Shown here: positions 51,601 to 64,000 of the stretch, piece after piece | How the letters are laid out: each line of letters opens with the position of its first letter | How positions within the stretch are numbered: position 1 is the stretch's first letter | Origin: Nymphaea colorata | Taxonomy: Eukaryota > Streptophyta > Magnoliopsida > Nymphaeales > Nymphaeaceae | Direction: 5' to 3' | Length of the DNA: 64,000 bases | Assembly: GCF_008831285.2 (NCBI RefSeq) | Contig: NC_045138.2 | Span: forward strand, 40,105,115 to 40,169,114 | Translations under genes and position numbers: made by a program | Notes under the pieces: generated by a model | Seen by the model: only the letters and a program-made list of their open reading frames with translations | What the model was told of the DNA's origin: nothing | Databases searched by the model: none

Positions 51601-54600
51601 CATATGAATTTGAAGCAAACCAAAAAGAGAAAAACTTCACCAGACTTGGTTCTTATCACCTTGCCTTGATCAATGCAATCTGCTGAAATGAAAAACATAT
51701 CAAGATGGAAACCACCTGAAATTATGGGGTGGTGAATCGACGGCACTTAATTACAACTACTGCACTTTCACAACAACAGTTAGATGCCTAACCAAGTTGA
51801 GGAACAACGTAAACCTCAGTGCAGCAAAAATGGCATCTGGTAATCTCAGTGTGATCTTATTCAGTCCCACTATCATAAACACTAAAAGCAGAAAAAAGGA
51901 AATGGGATTTGCATATCCTTAGATGATCCTACAGCCTCATCAACTTCAGTGTTGATCCAAACATGGTATACTTCTTTTTGGGGTTTGGAGTGAGCAATAA
52001 ATTGATTCCCTTGAAGCAGTTGACCCTTTTTTGGAAAAAAAATTGTGGGCCATTGTTTGTTTCAAGGTCTCCTTCTCACTGACTTGCATGAAAGTTCATG
52101 TGGGTTTCCTGCCCCTTTTATTTGGCAGAAGAGGGTTGAGCTTTGGACCACATGCATCACGAATTTGCAAAGTATCCAATAAATGTATGGGAACAGCATG
52201 CCTCTTCTAACTTTATTCATACACAATACCTGCTCCGGGCTGTGAGTTGTAAAGTCATGGATCATTACTGTGAATAACAAGTAAATGGGAACCCCCAAAA
52301 AGCTTCTCCTTCAAGTACACACTTATCGGGAAATTGATAGGGGGGACCAAATCTGCAATGACAAACAGAAGATCACATGAGTTGAAGGTGGATTCCGCTT
52401 TCCTGTTGCTTGTATTTGAAAGGTTCTGTTCTATGTTTCCACATTTAGGAGGGCGGTAGCCATTATTCAAAAAGTATTGTCTGTGCCTTGTCTTGCAATC
52501 TGATTCTAGATATGGATGACACATGCATATAAAATTCAAATATTCTCAGAAAATTCAACGATATCTAGCTATAGCTAGTGTAAACATTAAGCAATTTTAA
52601 AAAGAAGAAACCACAGTTACAAATAGGCTACTGAAATTTACTTTCTGAAGTGCTAAAATTATAAAAGTAGCCTACTTTGAGCAACAAATTTGTTTCTTGT
52701 ATCTCGCAAAAGGAGTAAACAATAGAATCATACCTTGCGACAGACTGTCTTAGGAAATGAGCTCCATTAGGTTCATTTCAGTGAAAACAGGAGACAAGAA
52801 ACTTGCATCATGGAGATGAGGAATGGAGGTTTTTATAATTCATATTGAGCACCAAAGCTTTGGTTGTCATGCAACAGCATAAGTTGATGAAATGAAATTA
52901 AGAGTTCCTTCATTGTTAAAGTTTGTCTGCAATTATTCTTTCTGAAAAACCACTCTGTGGTGGACCTTTTCTGTATCTTTACCAAGACAGCACGTGCAAA
53001 GCACTTTCTAGATTCAAGAACCAAATATCTTCCCATGACCGAAAACTGGCTGATTGATCCTAGGTTTTCATCCACGCTAAAATATCTTGTAGGATGTGGT
53101 AATCAGGTAAGAAAAGCTTTCTGGATGCGTTTTCTCAAAAAATATACTAAAACCCAACTTCAATCTATTGTCCATGACATCCATTTCAGACAAATTTATA
53201 AGGTACACGTTTAAACTTAGTTTGAGATGCGAATAGGTACAATTTTACTCTGATAATATAAAAATACATAATGTGAACTACATCCATATCCACCCACTTT
53301 GAATAAATGCGTGTACTTGTGCAGCCCTTTTTAGGTGCTCTACTGCCGCTCCACAGCTTTCTGATTTACTGTCCTTAAAACTGCTGAGATGTGGTCATTC
53401 GTGCTTTTGGTGTGACAGTTCTAATCGTGCTGAACAACTTTCCCATGGATGAACGACCGACTGTATCTTTTTCTCTGCAAGCCAAACTCGAAAGGAAGAA
53501 GAAAGGAAGATAGAGGAAGGATTCAAAAGAAAAAGAAATATTTCTTCCATCATCAGATTGGAAACGATACCAAAACAGTGAAATTCTACTTGTATTTCAT
53601 GCCACAGTATAGTGAGATTGCGTTCGATTCATGAAACACCGAAAGGCGAAAACCAATTTAGAATTTGACAGCTTCTCTTGAAATTGGAATGTGAATCTTT
53701 CAGGATGGAATTCAGCTTTTGCAAGATTGTGGTTGCATGGTATCATTTATTCAGTTGTTTTGTTCGTGATCCACGGAATTGCTAAGATTCCGGATCAGAG
53801 TATGGTCTTTTGCTATTCAACATACGCGTATAATTGGACAAAAGCACTACCCTAGTGGATTTTCAAGGGGTCACCAGCACCATCGCCTATGTTACAAGGC
53901 TAAGAGAAGAACATGACATGACGCAAGGTAGTAGCGGAGCCAGAAAATTTTTTCAGATGAGAATTAATACATAGAAACTCAATTTTAAACTATTCAAAAC
54001 TTATTAAATCCCTTGAATACAGAGTAAAATACCGTGGGGACACCATTGCATAATAAGTCAATGTGAAAGCAGGACCAGTTCCTTGGTTTGAGAACATTTT
54101 TGAAAGCGCCAGCATAGGAAGATTTTAGGAGGTTTAATCAATAAAAATATAGGTTTTCTAATTTTTAATATGAAAATATTTTCCAAGGGATTACTTTCAA
54201 TTATTGAAAATAGTGGAATTTTATAATAATATCGTGTCATTAGCATAATAGCAGAAATGCTTGTTCTGGGAGACAAATCTGCATAATTAATTAATAATAT
54301 ATAATGGTGATTTTCACTTACTAAGCACACACACACACACATATATATACATATATATCCCAAAATTATGATTTAGAATATGACATTTATGAGGCCAAGA
54401 ATTTGTTTTCTGAAAATTAAACAGAAGACACGGTTAGGTATATTAGATTTTATATGAGGGACAAATCTAAGACCATTAAATACATTTATCTATAAAACCT
54501 ATCTCATAAGATCTTTACAATTTTTTTCGGTCATATAGTTTTAAAGATTTTACGTACATCAGTACAGCTGAATTAATCAAAAACAACTTTACGTAGTCGG

Positions 54601-56581
54601 GCAATATATAAAGATAGAAACGAATGAAAACGTGAGAGAAAAAAGTAGGTAATTAAAACCGTAAGATAGTGAGATAGAAAACATGAGGCAAAAACCAATC
54701 CCCTATATGTACGTGCGCACACACACTCACACACATAAATCTTAATAACCACTAATTATAAAAATTCAAATTCTGTTTCTCTCCTCTCTCTCGCTTTATA
54801 TGATTTAATAAGACGAGGAGGAGAGAGATAAAAACAAAATTAAATTTATCTTGCATGATCATTATACTTTCGTCATTCCATAAAAACATAGAACATGCCA
54901 ATTTTTTTGGTAAGGACATTTTAGTAACACATTTTCTTTCTATCAAAAAACTTGGGTTTAATTAATCAGCTAGTACAATTGATACCTATATATATATATA
55001 TATAAAGAAATTGGTAAATAGATGACCTTTAGGTGCATGACCTGTAAAGAATCATGTTTACTGTTGATCTTTTTAATAGGGAATATTGAGAGAAAATCAA
55101 ACAAAAAAATAGAAATAATCCAATTTTTTCCTTTTTCCTCATTAGATAATCAATAGTAAATCATTAAAAGAATTTGATTGCCAGAAACCATAACTGTCAG
55201 GATCCAATATCTTCATTGTGCATATGAATATACAGAGAGTTGATTCTAACTTGTAAACAAGCAATTGAGACAATTCTTTTTAGTTCTCATTTGATTAATA
55301 GTAAACATTCAATAATGACAGATAAAAAAAATTGTTAAAAAATCGGAGCTATCAACGTTAAAGCAGTCAGAATAAATCTTTAACACATACGCGAGGGACA
55401 GAGGGAGTGAGAGATACTGTTTGGCTGAACAGGAATAGGCTTCGTTGATACAACTCGATTCGACAATCTACTTTCTTGATACTGTTTAACTTTTCATGGC
55501 TGGTCTTTTCCCCGGCCGAGATGCTATGTACAACTCAGCGCATATGTAGAAAATTTACATGCTTGTATCTTACTGCATCGACCAATATGGCAATATCAGA
55601 ATCAGCCAAGCCAGCCTTAAGTTCTCTCTGCTGGTGGCCTTCCCCCGTTCGCAGAAGTCAGTATCAGAATAAAGCGAGTAAGAACAGCCGGCCCTCCACT
55701 CATCCCCTTGGATTTTAAGATTGCACCATCAGATCTAACGCCAAATTCAACGATATGATCTCCCCAAGTTGGCAGCAGTCATATCAGATCTGAGGCAATC
55801 AAACACAAACTAGAAGAACCAATGTTGCAGATTTCAATTTCTATCACATATCAGCCTGCATTAGCTTTAAAAACATAAGTTAGAAGTTCAGGAAGCAGAG
55901 TTTCAGATAGATCCAAAATATATGCAGTTTTCTCAATCCCGTGAGAACAAAAACAAGTCCTACATACCCAAAAATCCACAGTTAGATTGATCAAAATTTG
56001 ACTCTGAATAAATCCAAGTTAAAATGTTAATATGGATGGTGGCTGCAGCTTTGGATTCATCCAAAGCAGCTAAATTGTACATTAGAAATTGGGTCGAAAC
56101 TGAACTTGGCATAATAAAAAAGACAATGACAGAACTTTTCAACTACATCCATCCTATGTCACACCCTAAATAGAAATGACTAGACAAATGTGTTAGGAGA
56201 GCCACGAGAAAGAGGCTCACTTAGACGACAGTAAGAAAGTAATGGGGGTGCTTTATGACTTTACCAACCACGCGTTTGGGTATGCTTGAAAAGATATCAT
56301 AGATACTAATGAAATTTCACTTGGAAGCACTTCTCAAATCCAGCAATTTTTCTTCAAAATAATTTCAAAAGGCTGAGAAGAAAAAGTGAGGTTTGTCTTT
56401 TTATTTTATACTTTTGTGGGTTAAATCATTTTCATATTTGACTCAAGATTCGAAATAAATATGATAAAACCCTCAAATCAGACTAATTTGTTAAAAGATA
56501 AAATTGAGAAAACCCTCAAACCAACTACATCCATAAAATTTTCAATGAGAGTGCGGTGGTATGACCGTATGAGATAAATGT

Positions 56582-56617
<36 letters not shown>

Positions 56618-57894
56618 CACGTACCAGAGACGGACAAATGCCATTCTGTTTTTGGAAATCTATAGATGTAACTGGCTGTCTCTCACACTTTTCTAATAAA
56701 AAAATCGAGATACTGAGATGAGGATAAAAAACAAAAGAAAATTTCCCTTTAAAGCGCTACTGTTTGGCCATAATCTTAAATGGAGCTCAGATATTGTTGT
56801 TTTCTTAAGAATGATCTCTTCTTTTCTACAACTGCTTCTCAACTCTAATAAAAATGTTACTCCAATTAAAAGACATGACTGTACTTTCCTGGTTCTCCTT
56901 AAGTGTAAAGTACTTATGAACTTGACAATGTAATAGTATTTGAAGCATTTTTTTTTTAATGTGTTTTCAACATAATATCGTTTATCTTGGGGTTTTTCCT
57001 TTTGTCAGTTGCCAGTAAAAGGAGATTTATGTTAGAGAAAGGAAAAATTGGAGCCCCGTATTCAAATTTGTAACTAAGGTGAGTTCCTGAATGAAGTTCT
57101 CTAAAGAAAGAAAAGGCAGCGGAGGAGAGTGAGGAGAGGTGGTGGTGACGATAGTTTTAAAAAAGAATCAGTGGGAGCAGGGGAGAATGGATCAACACTT
57201 TCTGGTGTGTCTGTGAGTGAGAAAGATCTGGGATGCGAAGATTTTGGCGAGAAAAAATGAGCTCCAGATCTACCAGACGAAATTCCAATGCGGTTGTTCC
57301 CTCCTTTTGAAAAAATCTTGTTGTTGTTGGTGTCTGAAGGGATAAAGATTGAGGTTGAAGGTACTTTACAACTGCAATCTTTTTCTCGTCGAATTTTTAG
57401 CCGATCTTTCTACTCGACTCGATTTTTCTGTCTTTTTTTTTCTCTTCATTTTCGAGGTTGGGGAGTAAAGTGAGGACCGAAGATAAATCACATACCCATC
57501 CTTTTGCTGATGACAATGAGATTCTGAACTTTTTTCCTTTTTTTTGTTTTTCTTTTCTTCTATGAATGCTTCATCTTTTTCAATATAGCTTGGGTTTTAA
57601 GTCTAGGTAATGTATAGAAGAAGAACCATTTTGAGCTTTTAACCTTTGTATCTTCATCAGACTGAAATCTCCATTGGCAGAAGAGAGGAAAGTAAAAGGA
57701 GAAAACTGTTTCTTTTCGTCTTCTTATTCTTGTCATTCCCTTTTCCATTATTTCATATAGACTTGGTTCCTCGAGAAAAAAGAGAAAAGATAAGCAAATT
57801 TTGTTTATCTTGGCTTTCTCTTTTTCAAGGTATAAAATCTAGGATTTGAGAGAGAAAATTGGGATCTTTCCCATGCGGGTTTTAGACTTCTTTG
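48642..57894. other. Long AT-rich gene-free stretch
   Basis: Open frames are all under 110 codons and without domains. Simple repeats: CA/TA tract at about 54327-54357, TA tract near 54990-55005, GA tract at 56583-56614. A TE-like end (AGTAGCGGAGCCAGAAAATT) lies at about 53929 with no partner found. From about 57040 the sequence becomes GA- and TTT-rich and is probably the leader and promoter of the SPEAR gene. Confidence 0.45.
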
Positions 57895-59579
57895 ATGGCA
57901 ATTTTGCTTCAAACTGGAGGTCAAGCTGTGGCCGTCTCTAGATTTTCTTTTGGTGGTTCTATCAAAGCTGAGGCCATGGCGCAGGAAGAGAGTTTCAGGA
58001 TTGGCAATCATAGATCCGTCAAAAAGCATAAGCAAAAGAAAATCCCTCAACGTGGGCTCGGTGTTGCTCAACTGGAGAAGATAAGATTGGAAGAACAACA
58101 GAAGACCTTTCCGAACTCTCACTCCTTTCCTCCAATCAGTCTCCCTTCACCTTCAAGTTCTGGCTCTTTGGCGTACAACCATTCCCAGGATCCTATTTTC
58201 TCAATTCCTAATCTCCATCCTCTCTCTTCTTCATCTCCATCACCTCCTCCTTTTCCACCGACTCCGCCATTTATCCCTCTTTCTTGGTCCAATAATGAAC
58301 AATATATCAGAAATGTGGAGAACTTTGGCATTCCCATTCCTCACCTTCATGAACCTAACGCGTTCAGGAAGCAGCCAACTCTGGTATAGAACAATCCTCT
58401 CTCTTCCTTTGCTGTTGTTGTTTTATTTTTATTTTTAAATTCTATGGGTTCTCTCAGAAAGCAGATGCACCAATTCTTTCTCTGGATATCTGGTGCAGGT
58501 GAATCTTTCACCAACGTCATCTTCTGGAGTTAATCTGCAGATGGAGCCCCCTTCAAACCAAATCTACACCAGTAGCGACACTCCATGGCCACAGGAAGAC
58601 AGGGTATGCGTGTTGTTTCCTTCCACGCCTTCCATCTTTCTTGATGTTTTGGTTGGCACTTGAACCTGCTATTGTGAGGTTTTGTTTAGGACCAATCTAC
58701 ACGTGATGAAAAGAATTCTGGGTTTTTCTGGTGGAAATTTTGTGAACAGAAGAGTTGCGCGAGTGCAATTTGTGATGGTGAATTTTCCAAGTGTGTAGTG
58801 CAGGTGGTTGGCATCAAGCGGCCCTGGACTTTTCTTAATGATAGCTCAAGTAATTGCATTCCAGAGCATCCAAATAAAATCGAATATGGAAAGCCAACTG
58901 TCAGGTAATGTTCTTTGTTCTACATGTCGTTCTGCTTTCCTTTCCAGTTTCTGGATTGCTCATTGTAAAAAGTCTTCCTGCTCTCCGTTTCAGAGATGCG
59001 TGTTTGCTCAAAACTTCTCAAGAGATAAACTGGAAAACGCCTCCTGAATTTGATTTTAGAGTGAAAGATAATGGTAGTCTAGATGGTGCATTTCTCACTC
59101 TAGGTCCTTCGTCTTCATCATCTTCCTCGAATTCAAGATCCAAGCAATCCTCTCTTTTGTCTGCTGAGTGCCATGATCTCTATGAATACCAAACAAAGCC
59201 ATCCCAGGTAATGCAGTAGGATGTTGATCCAGAACTTGATGGCTTAGTGGCAGGAATATCTCTCTGCTTGTTATAGGTGGATTTTCTTCTTACTCAGGAT
59301 GCTCTTAGAGGTTCCACCAATGGAGATTTGATGCCAAGCTTGAGGTTCAGCGCTGGTGAAAGGTGGAGCGGATTGGCTTGTCACCAATTTCATCATCAGC
59401 ATCACCTTCGTCATTCCTATCGTTGTGACCTTTCTCAGCAATACCAATATCAAACAGGAGATCAGTTCTACAGCTTTTTATGTCCAGAACCGAGTGCGAG
59501 GGCAACCCAGCCAGAAGATGAAAGAGATGCTGATGGGACAGATGAAAAAGCTAGCATTGATCTCAGTTTGAAGCTTTAG
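57895..59579 (+). CDS. SPEAR/TIE (SPOROCYTELESS-like, EAR-motif) transcriptional adaptor
   Basis: Five exons: 57895-58383, 58499-58603, 58804-58904, 58994-59207 and 59277-59579 (1212 nt, 403 aa), all GT-AG and in frame. The SPL motif is at about 48-70 (KKIPQRGLGVAQLEKIRLEE), preceded by a basic KKHKQ stretch. A Pro/Ser-rich linker follows, then VGIKRPWTFLND (199-211), a second conserved SPEAR block. The protein ends IDLSLKL (EAR motif, 398-403). These proteins have no enzymatic domain: the SPL part binds TCP-type factors and the EAR motif recruits TOPLESS co-repressors in the nucleus. The start at 57895 gives a 27-residue lead before a second Met at 57976, either of which could be used. It is longer than TIE1 and closer in plan to SPEAR proteins. 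SPL/NZZ itself versus other SPEARs is not resolved. Confidence 0.94.
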
Positions 59580-62500
59580 ATAGAAGCATGACTCATGCGC
59601 TATATTAGCCGATATTGTTGTTATTTTGTTGTTGACATGTTTCTATTTCAGATACAGAGAAATTTAGCAGGTGCTGGATGCTTAGTTAATAACGTTCGGC
59701 AGAATTGAAGCAACACTGAATTATCAATCTTCTTACACGAAGAAGAGTTAGACGGTTTTGGATTAAGTCCTGTATGAAGGCTGCAGTTGAGCTGCACCTT
59801 CCCATTTTGATGACATTTATTTATTTCTGTTTGTACGTTTTCCAAGATACAGTGAGAATTGCCTTTAGCTAGTGATCAGCTTGTTTTAGTTGTGCAAGTC
59901 AGTGGACTGCTAGAGGGGATTGGGAGCTAATTTATATGAAGATCATGCATGTTCTAAGAGTTTTTACCCTCCATTAAATGGATTTCTGTCGTTTGACATA
60001 ATAACATGGAATGTTCAACAGTCCAAAAATGAAGAAGTGAGCAACGGTTGACACGCTGTGTTAATGAAATTGAGATCTTCATGCTCCCGACATATTTACC
60101 CACACGTTCATATTTTCAGTTTTTTATGTCTGTGATTATGAGATGGAGGGATAAAACTTCTCATACACTGCATATTCAGAGAGCCCAATATTTGATTGGC
60201 GGCCCCCATGCTATCGTTTGGGCCTCTGGTGCAGAAGGAATGAAATTCACAAAATTATCTTCTCTGATTAGGAAGATTTTTGTGATTGAAAAAAATTCAG
60301 TGACTCCAGCTAAACTAAGATGAAAGTTTTTTACAGAAGAAGCATCCTGACAACGTGGGTATACACTCAATGTAACTAGAGAGACTGAGCTGGACAGAGA
60401 AATCACATATTCACCCATTTCACGGCTTTAACATGTGCAGTTTCCTTATTATGATTTCTTGGACATGGAAATGATGCTAGAGACTAGTGAATCGGCAGTG
60501 CCAACGGGTCAACTGATACATCACCTACTGTCAAACTTGAAAAGACAACGCAAAGCATGTTTCTATCCTTCAAATTCTTGCCTGTCTGCCAAAATTTGCA
60601 TTTGAGCCAGGAAACCAATTTAGCCCTTTTCTAATTGTCTGTATTCTACAGAGAATACTTTGTGTTCAGGGAATGCATGTGACTTGAAGTACACGGGATG
60701 TCTCGACTGCCATGGCTCTCTGGCTGTTGTTGCCTTTCAATCACCTGGTGAACACCCCCTTTTTCCTTTGTGTGTGTTCCTGCTTCTGTGTTGGTCTGTA
60801 CCCCAGGTATCCAACATGAAGATGATGAACCTCGAGAGATTTGCTGCTTTGAGGGGCTCCGTTGACAACCTTGCATCACTCGTGATTTCCTTGACTCAAA
60901 CTTCTACTATTTTTCCCAAGCATCATCAACCCCCTTTCACGTCAGCTTTTCTTTTTTGTCAAAGCTCATGACCTGTTCTGCAAGAAGACTCATTAAAAAA
61001 GTAAAGCCATTTTCTGGGCAGGTGCAGTTGCTCATCCTTTGCATGCAACTTGATTGCGCTGACGGTGTCGAGTTGTTCTTTCCTTTGGGTAAGAGGTAAT
61101 GGCAATTGAGGATTCAAAACCATCAGCCTGTAAAATTCTGGTTCAATTGGAAGAAAAATTTTCACACTTCACCTGCTGATTTCTGTCCTTAAGATCCACC
61201 AGGAAACCTGTCATCTGTTCTCGTTCGCTTCCATTTAATAAGAAGGTTAAGTCCAGTTTGAACAGTTCTGTGATTGGCATTCATCGGATAAACTGAAGGG
61301 TACTTGATGTCTTGAAAGAGGAAGACGAAGTGCAGTCCCTGAAGGAAAATGAAGGCGATCTGATCGCAAAGTGGGTTAGAGATGGAGAGGGGATTTGTGG
61401 CATTCATCTCATTGTTCATGGGAAAGCTTAAATAGCTAAATTGATGAAAAGACGAAAGAAAAACCAGAATTTTACGATGGCGGATGGTAACCATATCTGT
61501 AGATTTTCATATGCTCACTTATACAAGGCAACCATCCGTGACTTGGTATTGACGCTCACAGTGGGAAAGTTCTTGTTCACCAGCCTCTGAGTTCTTTGTT
61601 TCAAATGGTACAAACAACACAGCCTGGATATTGCTCGTTTGTTCTTTAATGCTTGAAGGCATTTAAAATGTTAATATTCAAGTTTCACCTGGAAACTAAA
61701 AAGAACTTAAAAATTTTGCAATAATGGCGAGTCAACTCTTAGCCTATAATCAGATAGGCTAAGGCAAGCCAATGAACTTGAATTCATTGATATTAGTGGC
61801 ATTTTGTTGTCTTATGAAACAAACCCAATTCAATTAAGCTAGTAATAACTTAGAGATAAATGACAAAAAGTTATTTTGATTCAGGAGAAACGTATGCATG
61901 CCCCCTGAATCATGTCAACAATGGCAATATGATAAGGCCTAGCATAATTCAATTAATTGATAATTTATTTATATTTCATAGAAGAAAAGGTAAAGAGCAG
62001 TGAGTCCATGAAAATAAGGGCTGTTGAGTTGAAACAAACTGAGGAGATTGAGTCAAAGACAAGAAATTAGAAAAGCTTGGTTGCATAATTGTGACATCGA
62101 CATTAGCGGACGAGAAGCCCTGCAAATTGGGGAGGATTCAATTGAAAACGAATCCTAATGATTCGTTGAATGCGCTGGTAGCAAGCAATTGAACAAGAAG
62201 AAGGTGTGAACTAATACTAAATTGATAAAAATATTTATCTCTCTTGATCGGAATCCGATGTGATGTGACATTATTGAATCCAATAGCCAATCCATTCTAA
62301 GATAAGATTGCACTTTCATCTAGCCAACCCGTTCGACAATCGATTCATGTGGTCTTTTACCCTTGAAACCCTACAGACAGGGCTTAGACCACGTATTAAA
62401 TAGCTCAAGTACCAACACGTGATGTTGTCAATAGATAGCAACATATGGCCAATTTTGGAGGCAATGAAGCCGAAAATGCATCCCCATTTACGTGCTAACC

Positions 62501-62720
62501 GCTAGCAGATACATGCACCGGTCCACAATAAATTTGAATTCAGCGTCACCGCAGTTGACATCAAATATGAGGAATAATAAAACCACTAACTATACATTTA
62601 GAGAGGATCTTACGATATTATACATGCTAGAGAAAGTGTGAACTTAGTTTCACCTTGATGGCAGTATGCCTTTCCTGGTGTTCGGCACGATCATTCTTGG
62701 AATTGCCTTGTGACTAGTTC
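59580..62720. other. SPEAR 3' region and gene-free DNA
   Basis: No domain-bearing frame. Frames at 60660-60971 (+) and 61189-61494 (-) have no recognisable similarity. The first few hundred bases are presumably SPEAR 3' untranslated sequence. Confidence 0.45.
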
Positions 62721-62973
62721 GAGGGTGGAGTCAGATTTTTTTTTTTTTTTATAAAGCACTAAATATATATATGGTTAACAAATTTTCAATTGATTAAAAG
62801 ACACTAACCTGAATCTCATGAGATTATGTCATATAATAAATGGACTCATATTTACCTAAATTTCAATACTGAACAAGGTTTCAAAGAGTGGGATTCATGA
62901 GACATACGCGCCATAGAGACATAGAGACCCCACCTGCCTCCGCCCCTGAGACCCCACCTGCCTCCGCCCCTGA
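62721..62973. mobile_element. Probable second hAT-like element with AGGGGCGGAG-type ends
   Basis: Left end GAGGGTGGAGTCAGA matches the complement of the right end (CAGGGGCGGAGGCAG) at about 11 of 14 positions, and both resemble the element at 12589. Flanks ACTAGTTC and ACTACCTC agree at 6 of 8. Its right end contains a 24-bp tandem duplication (62924-62971). An older copy than the 12589 one. Confidence 0.55.
62924..62971. repeat. 24-bp perfect tandem duplication
   Basis: GAGACCCCACCTGCCTCCGC plus CCCT occurs at 62924-62947 and again at 62948-62971. It duplicates the terminal repeat of the surrounding element, so the element appears to have two right ends in tandem. Confidence 0.95.
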
Positions 62974-63311
62974 ACTACCTCGCTCAAGCAAGCGCCTATG
63001 TAGGACGGTCTTGTTTTATAAGTATGCTTCCACTTAGGGCTTCATAGCTTCGAAATTTAAAAATAGAATGTAGTTTACATATTGTCCGGACAATTTTCCA
63101 GATCTTAGCCCTTTGGATCTTTATGGAACAAGCTAACACCCATGGCATGAAATGCATCATATGCCAAATTCGGTGAGCACCATAGCTCTGCAATCTAATA
63201 ACGGATTTGATTCTCAAGGGAAGACAACCCTTCTTTCTTAAAAGATCTCAAGATTTTTTTTTTCCAAAGTTTGAATGTAGAAGCTCATTTAAAATTTACG
63301 ATTGTTTAGAA

Positions 63312-63524
63312 GGTGTTTAATAAGAACATTATGTTAAAAAAAAAGACGTATTCCTAAAATATATATTCAAAGAACATTTCACATTTTTGCTCTAAAAAAC
63401 ACAATTTGATTCACATCGCTACAAACAACGTCCATAATTACACCATATTTCTCAGATGAACGTGGTCTTCTTGGAACATGAATGATATATATTAACAAAT
63501 AGAATGTTTTTCTTAATAACGACA
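63312..63524. mobile_element. MITE, third and most diverged copy of the 10248 family
   Basis: The left end GTGTTTAATAAGAACATTA and the complement of the right end (GTTATTAAGAAAAACATTC) are recognisably the ends of the 10248 and 25831 elements. Length of about 213 bp matches the 201-bp copy. The interior is non-coding. Confidence 0.6.
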
Positions 63525-63734
63525 CTTTGCATCTGGCCATTTCGAAAGATATTTATCCACACACATTCCCGCAAGTCATTCAAACAAAAAACAAAAAAGG
63601 AAAAGAAAGCCGTCCTTGGTAAATTGCAAAAAGATCTAGGAAGAAAGTTAAGAATGAAAAAACTGAAAGTCAGTCTTTTTTTTTTTTTTTTTTGCAAAGT
63701 TTGGCAGCAAAATCAGGAAAATATGTAGCAATGT

Positions 63735-63905
63735 ACAACTAGTTCAACAAGCTCGTTCAACAAGCTCGGGTTCGACTTGAACTCACTAGTATAACTCGAG
63801 TTCGACTTGTTTACTAAACCAGTCGAGTTCAAGATCGCGTTAAAACTCGAGTTATAAACAAGTCGAGTTTCAATTACATGACCTTGACTTGTTTAAACAT
63901 GAATC
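63735..63905. repeat. CGAGTTCGACTTG-word array
   Basis: Words AACTCGAGTT, CGAGTTCGACTTG and AAGTCGAG recur in both orientations. Same vocabulary as 2975-3310 and 42395-42490. The remaining bases to 64000 are T/CT-rich with no feature seen. Confidence 0.7.
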
Positions 63906-64000
63906 GGGTCGTTTTTTTTTTTTTCATTTCTCCTGTTTTTCATTCTCTCTCTCTTTCTTTCTCATTCTACTTGTTTTTCTTCCTTCCACCTCCTCTTTCT

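Noticed and set aside
53351-53371. CCACAGCTTTCT, resembling the miR396 5' half
   Set aside because: The 3' half does not match miR396 and no complementary star arm lies nearby, so no precursor hairpin is supported.

Overview
The window looks like nuclear DNA from a flowering plant. It has low gene density (five protein-coding genes and three tRNA genes in 64 kb), GT-AG introns whose exons join in frame, a plant tRNA-Tyr with its intron, a miR319-type site in a CIN-class TCP gene, and plant-only families (TCP, IQD, X8, SPEAR). The rest is AT-rich intergenic DNA holding short non-autonomous transposons and simple repeats. I cannot place the species from this sequence. No reverse transcriptase, integrase or transposase gene was recognised, and there is no sign of bacterial, plastid or viral content.

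Layout. 1-1.6 kb: no confident gene; a weak partial-exon candidate at the left edge on the minus strand. 1.6-2.8 kb (-): four-exon Nudix CoA-diphosphatase-type hydrolase. 2.8-18.9 kb: long gene-poor stretch with a 37-bp perfect inverted repeat, two MITE-like elements, an 80-bp tandem duplication, a SINE with 16-bp target-site duplications and a small hAT-like element. 19.2-20.4 kb (+): intronless CIN-type TCP transcription factor with a miR319 site and several upstream AUGs. 20.4-28.6 kb: no gene; one MITE nested in another. 28.6 kb (+): tRNA-Tyr(GUA). 34.1-38.5 kb (-): five-exon IQ67-domain (IQD) calmodulin-binding protein with a TIR element in its third coding intron. 41.4-41.6 kb (-): two identical tRNA genes with anticodon UAU. 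45.6-47.5 kb (+): three-exon X8-domain, GPI-type protein of the plasmodesmata callose-binding class. 48.4 kb: element with perfect 18-bp TIRs. 57.9-59.6 kb (+): five-exon SPEAR/TIE (SPOROCYTELESS-like) adaptor ending in an EAR motif. 59.6-64 kb: no gene; further repeats.

How the genes relate. They are ordinary independent plant genes, not an operon. One functional link stands out: TIE/SPEAR proteins are known to bind CIN-type TCP factors and recruit TOPLESS co-repressors, and both a CIN-TCP and a SPEAR gene lie here about 38 kb apart. The IQD (microtubule/calmodulin scaffold) and X8 (callose at plasmodesmata) genes also fit cell-shape and cell-wall biology, but nothing in the sequence ties them together. 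I found no convincing new multi-gene system. The most unusual observations are the crossed inverted repeats at 6.56-6.72 kb, the G at position 37 of the tandem UAU tRNAs, the uORF-rich TCP leader and the nested transposons.
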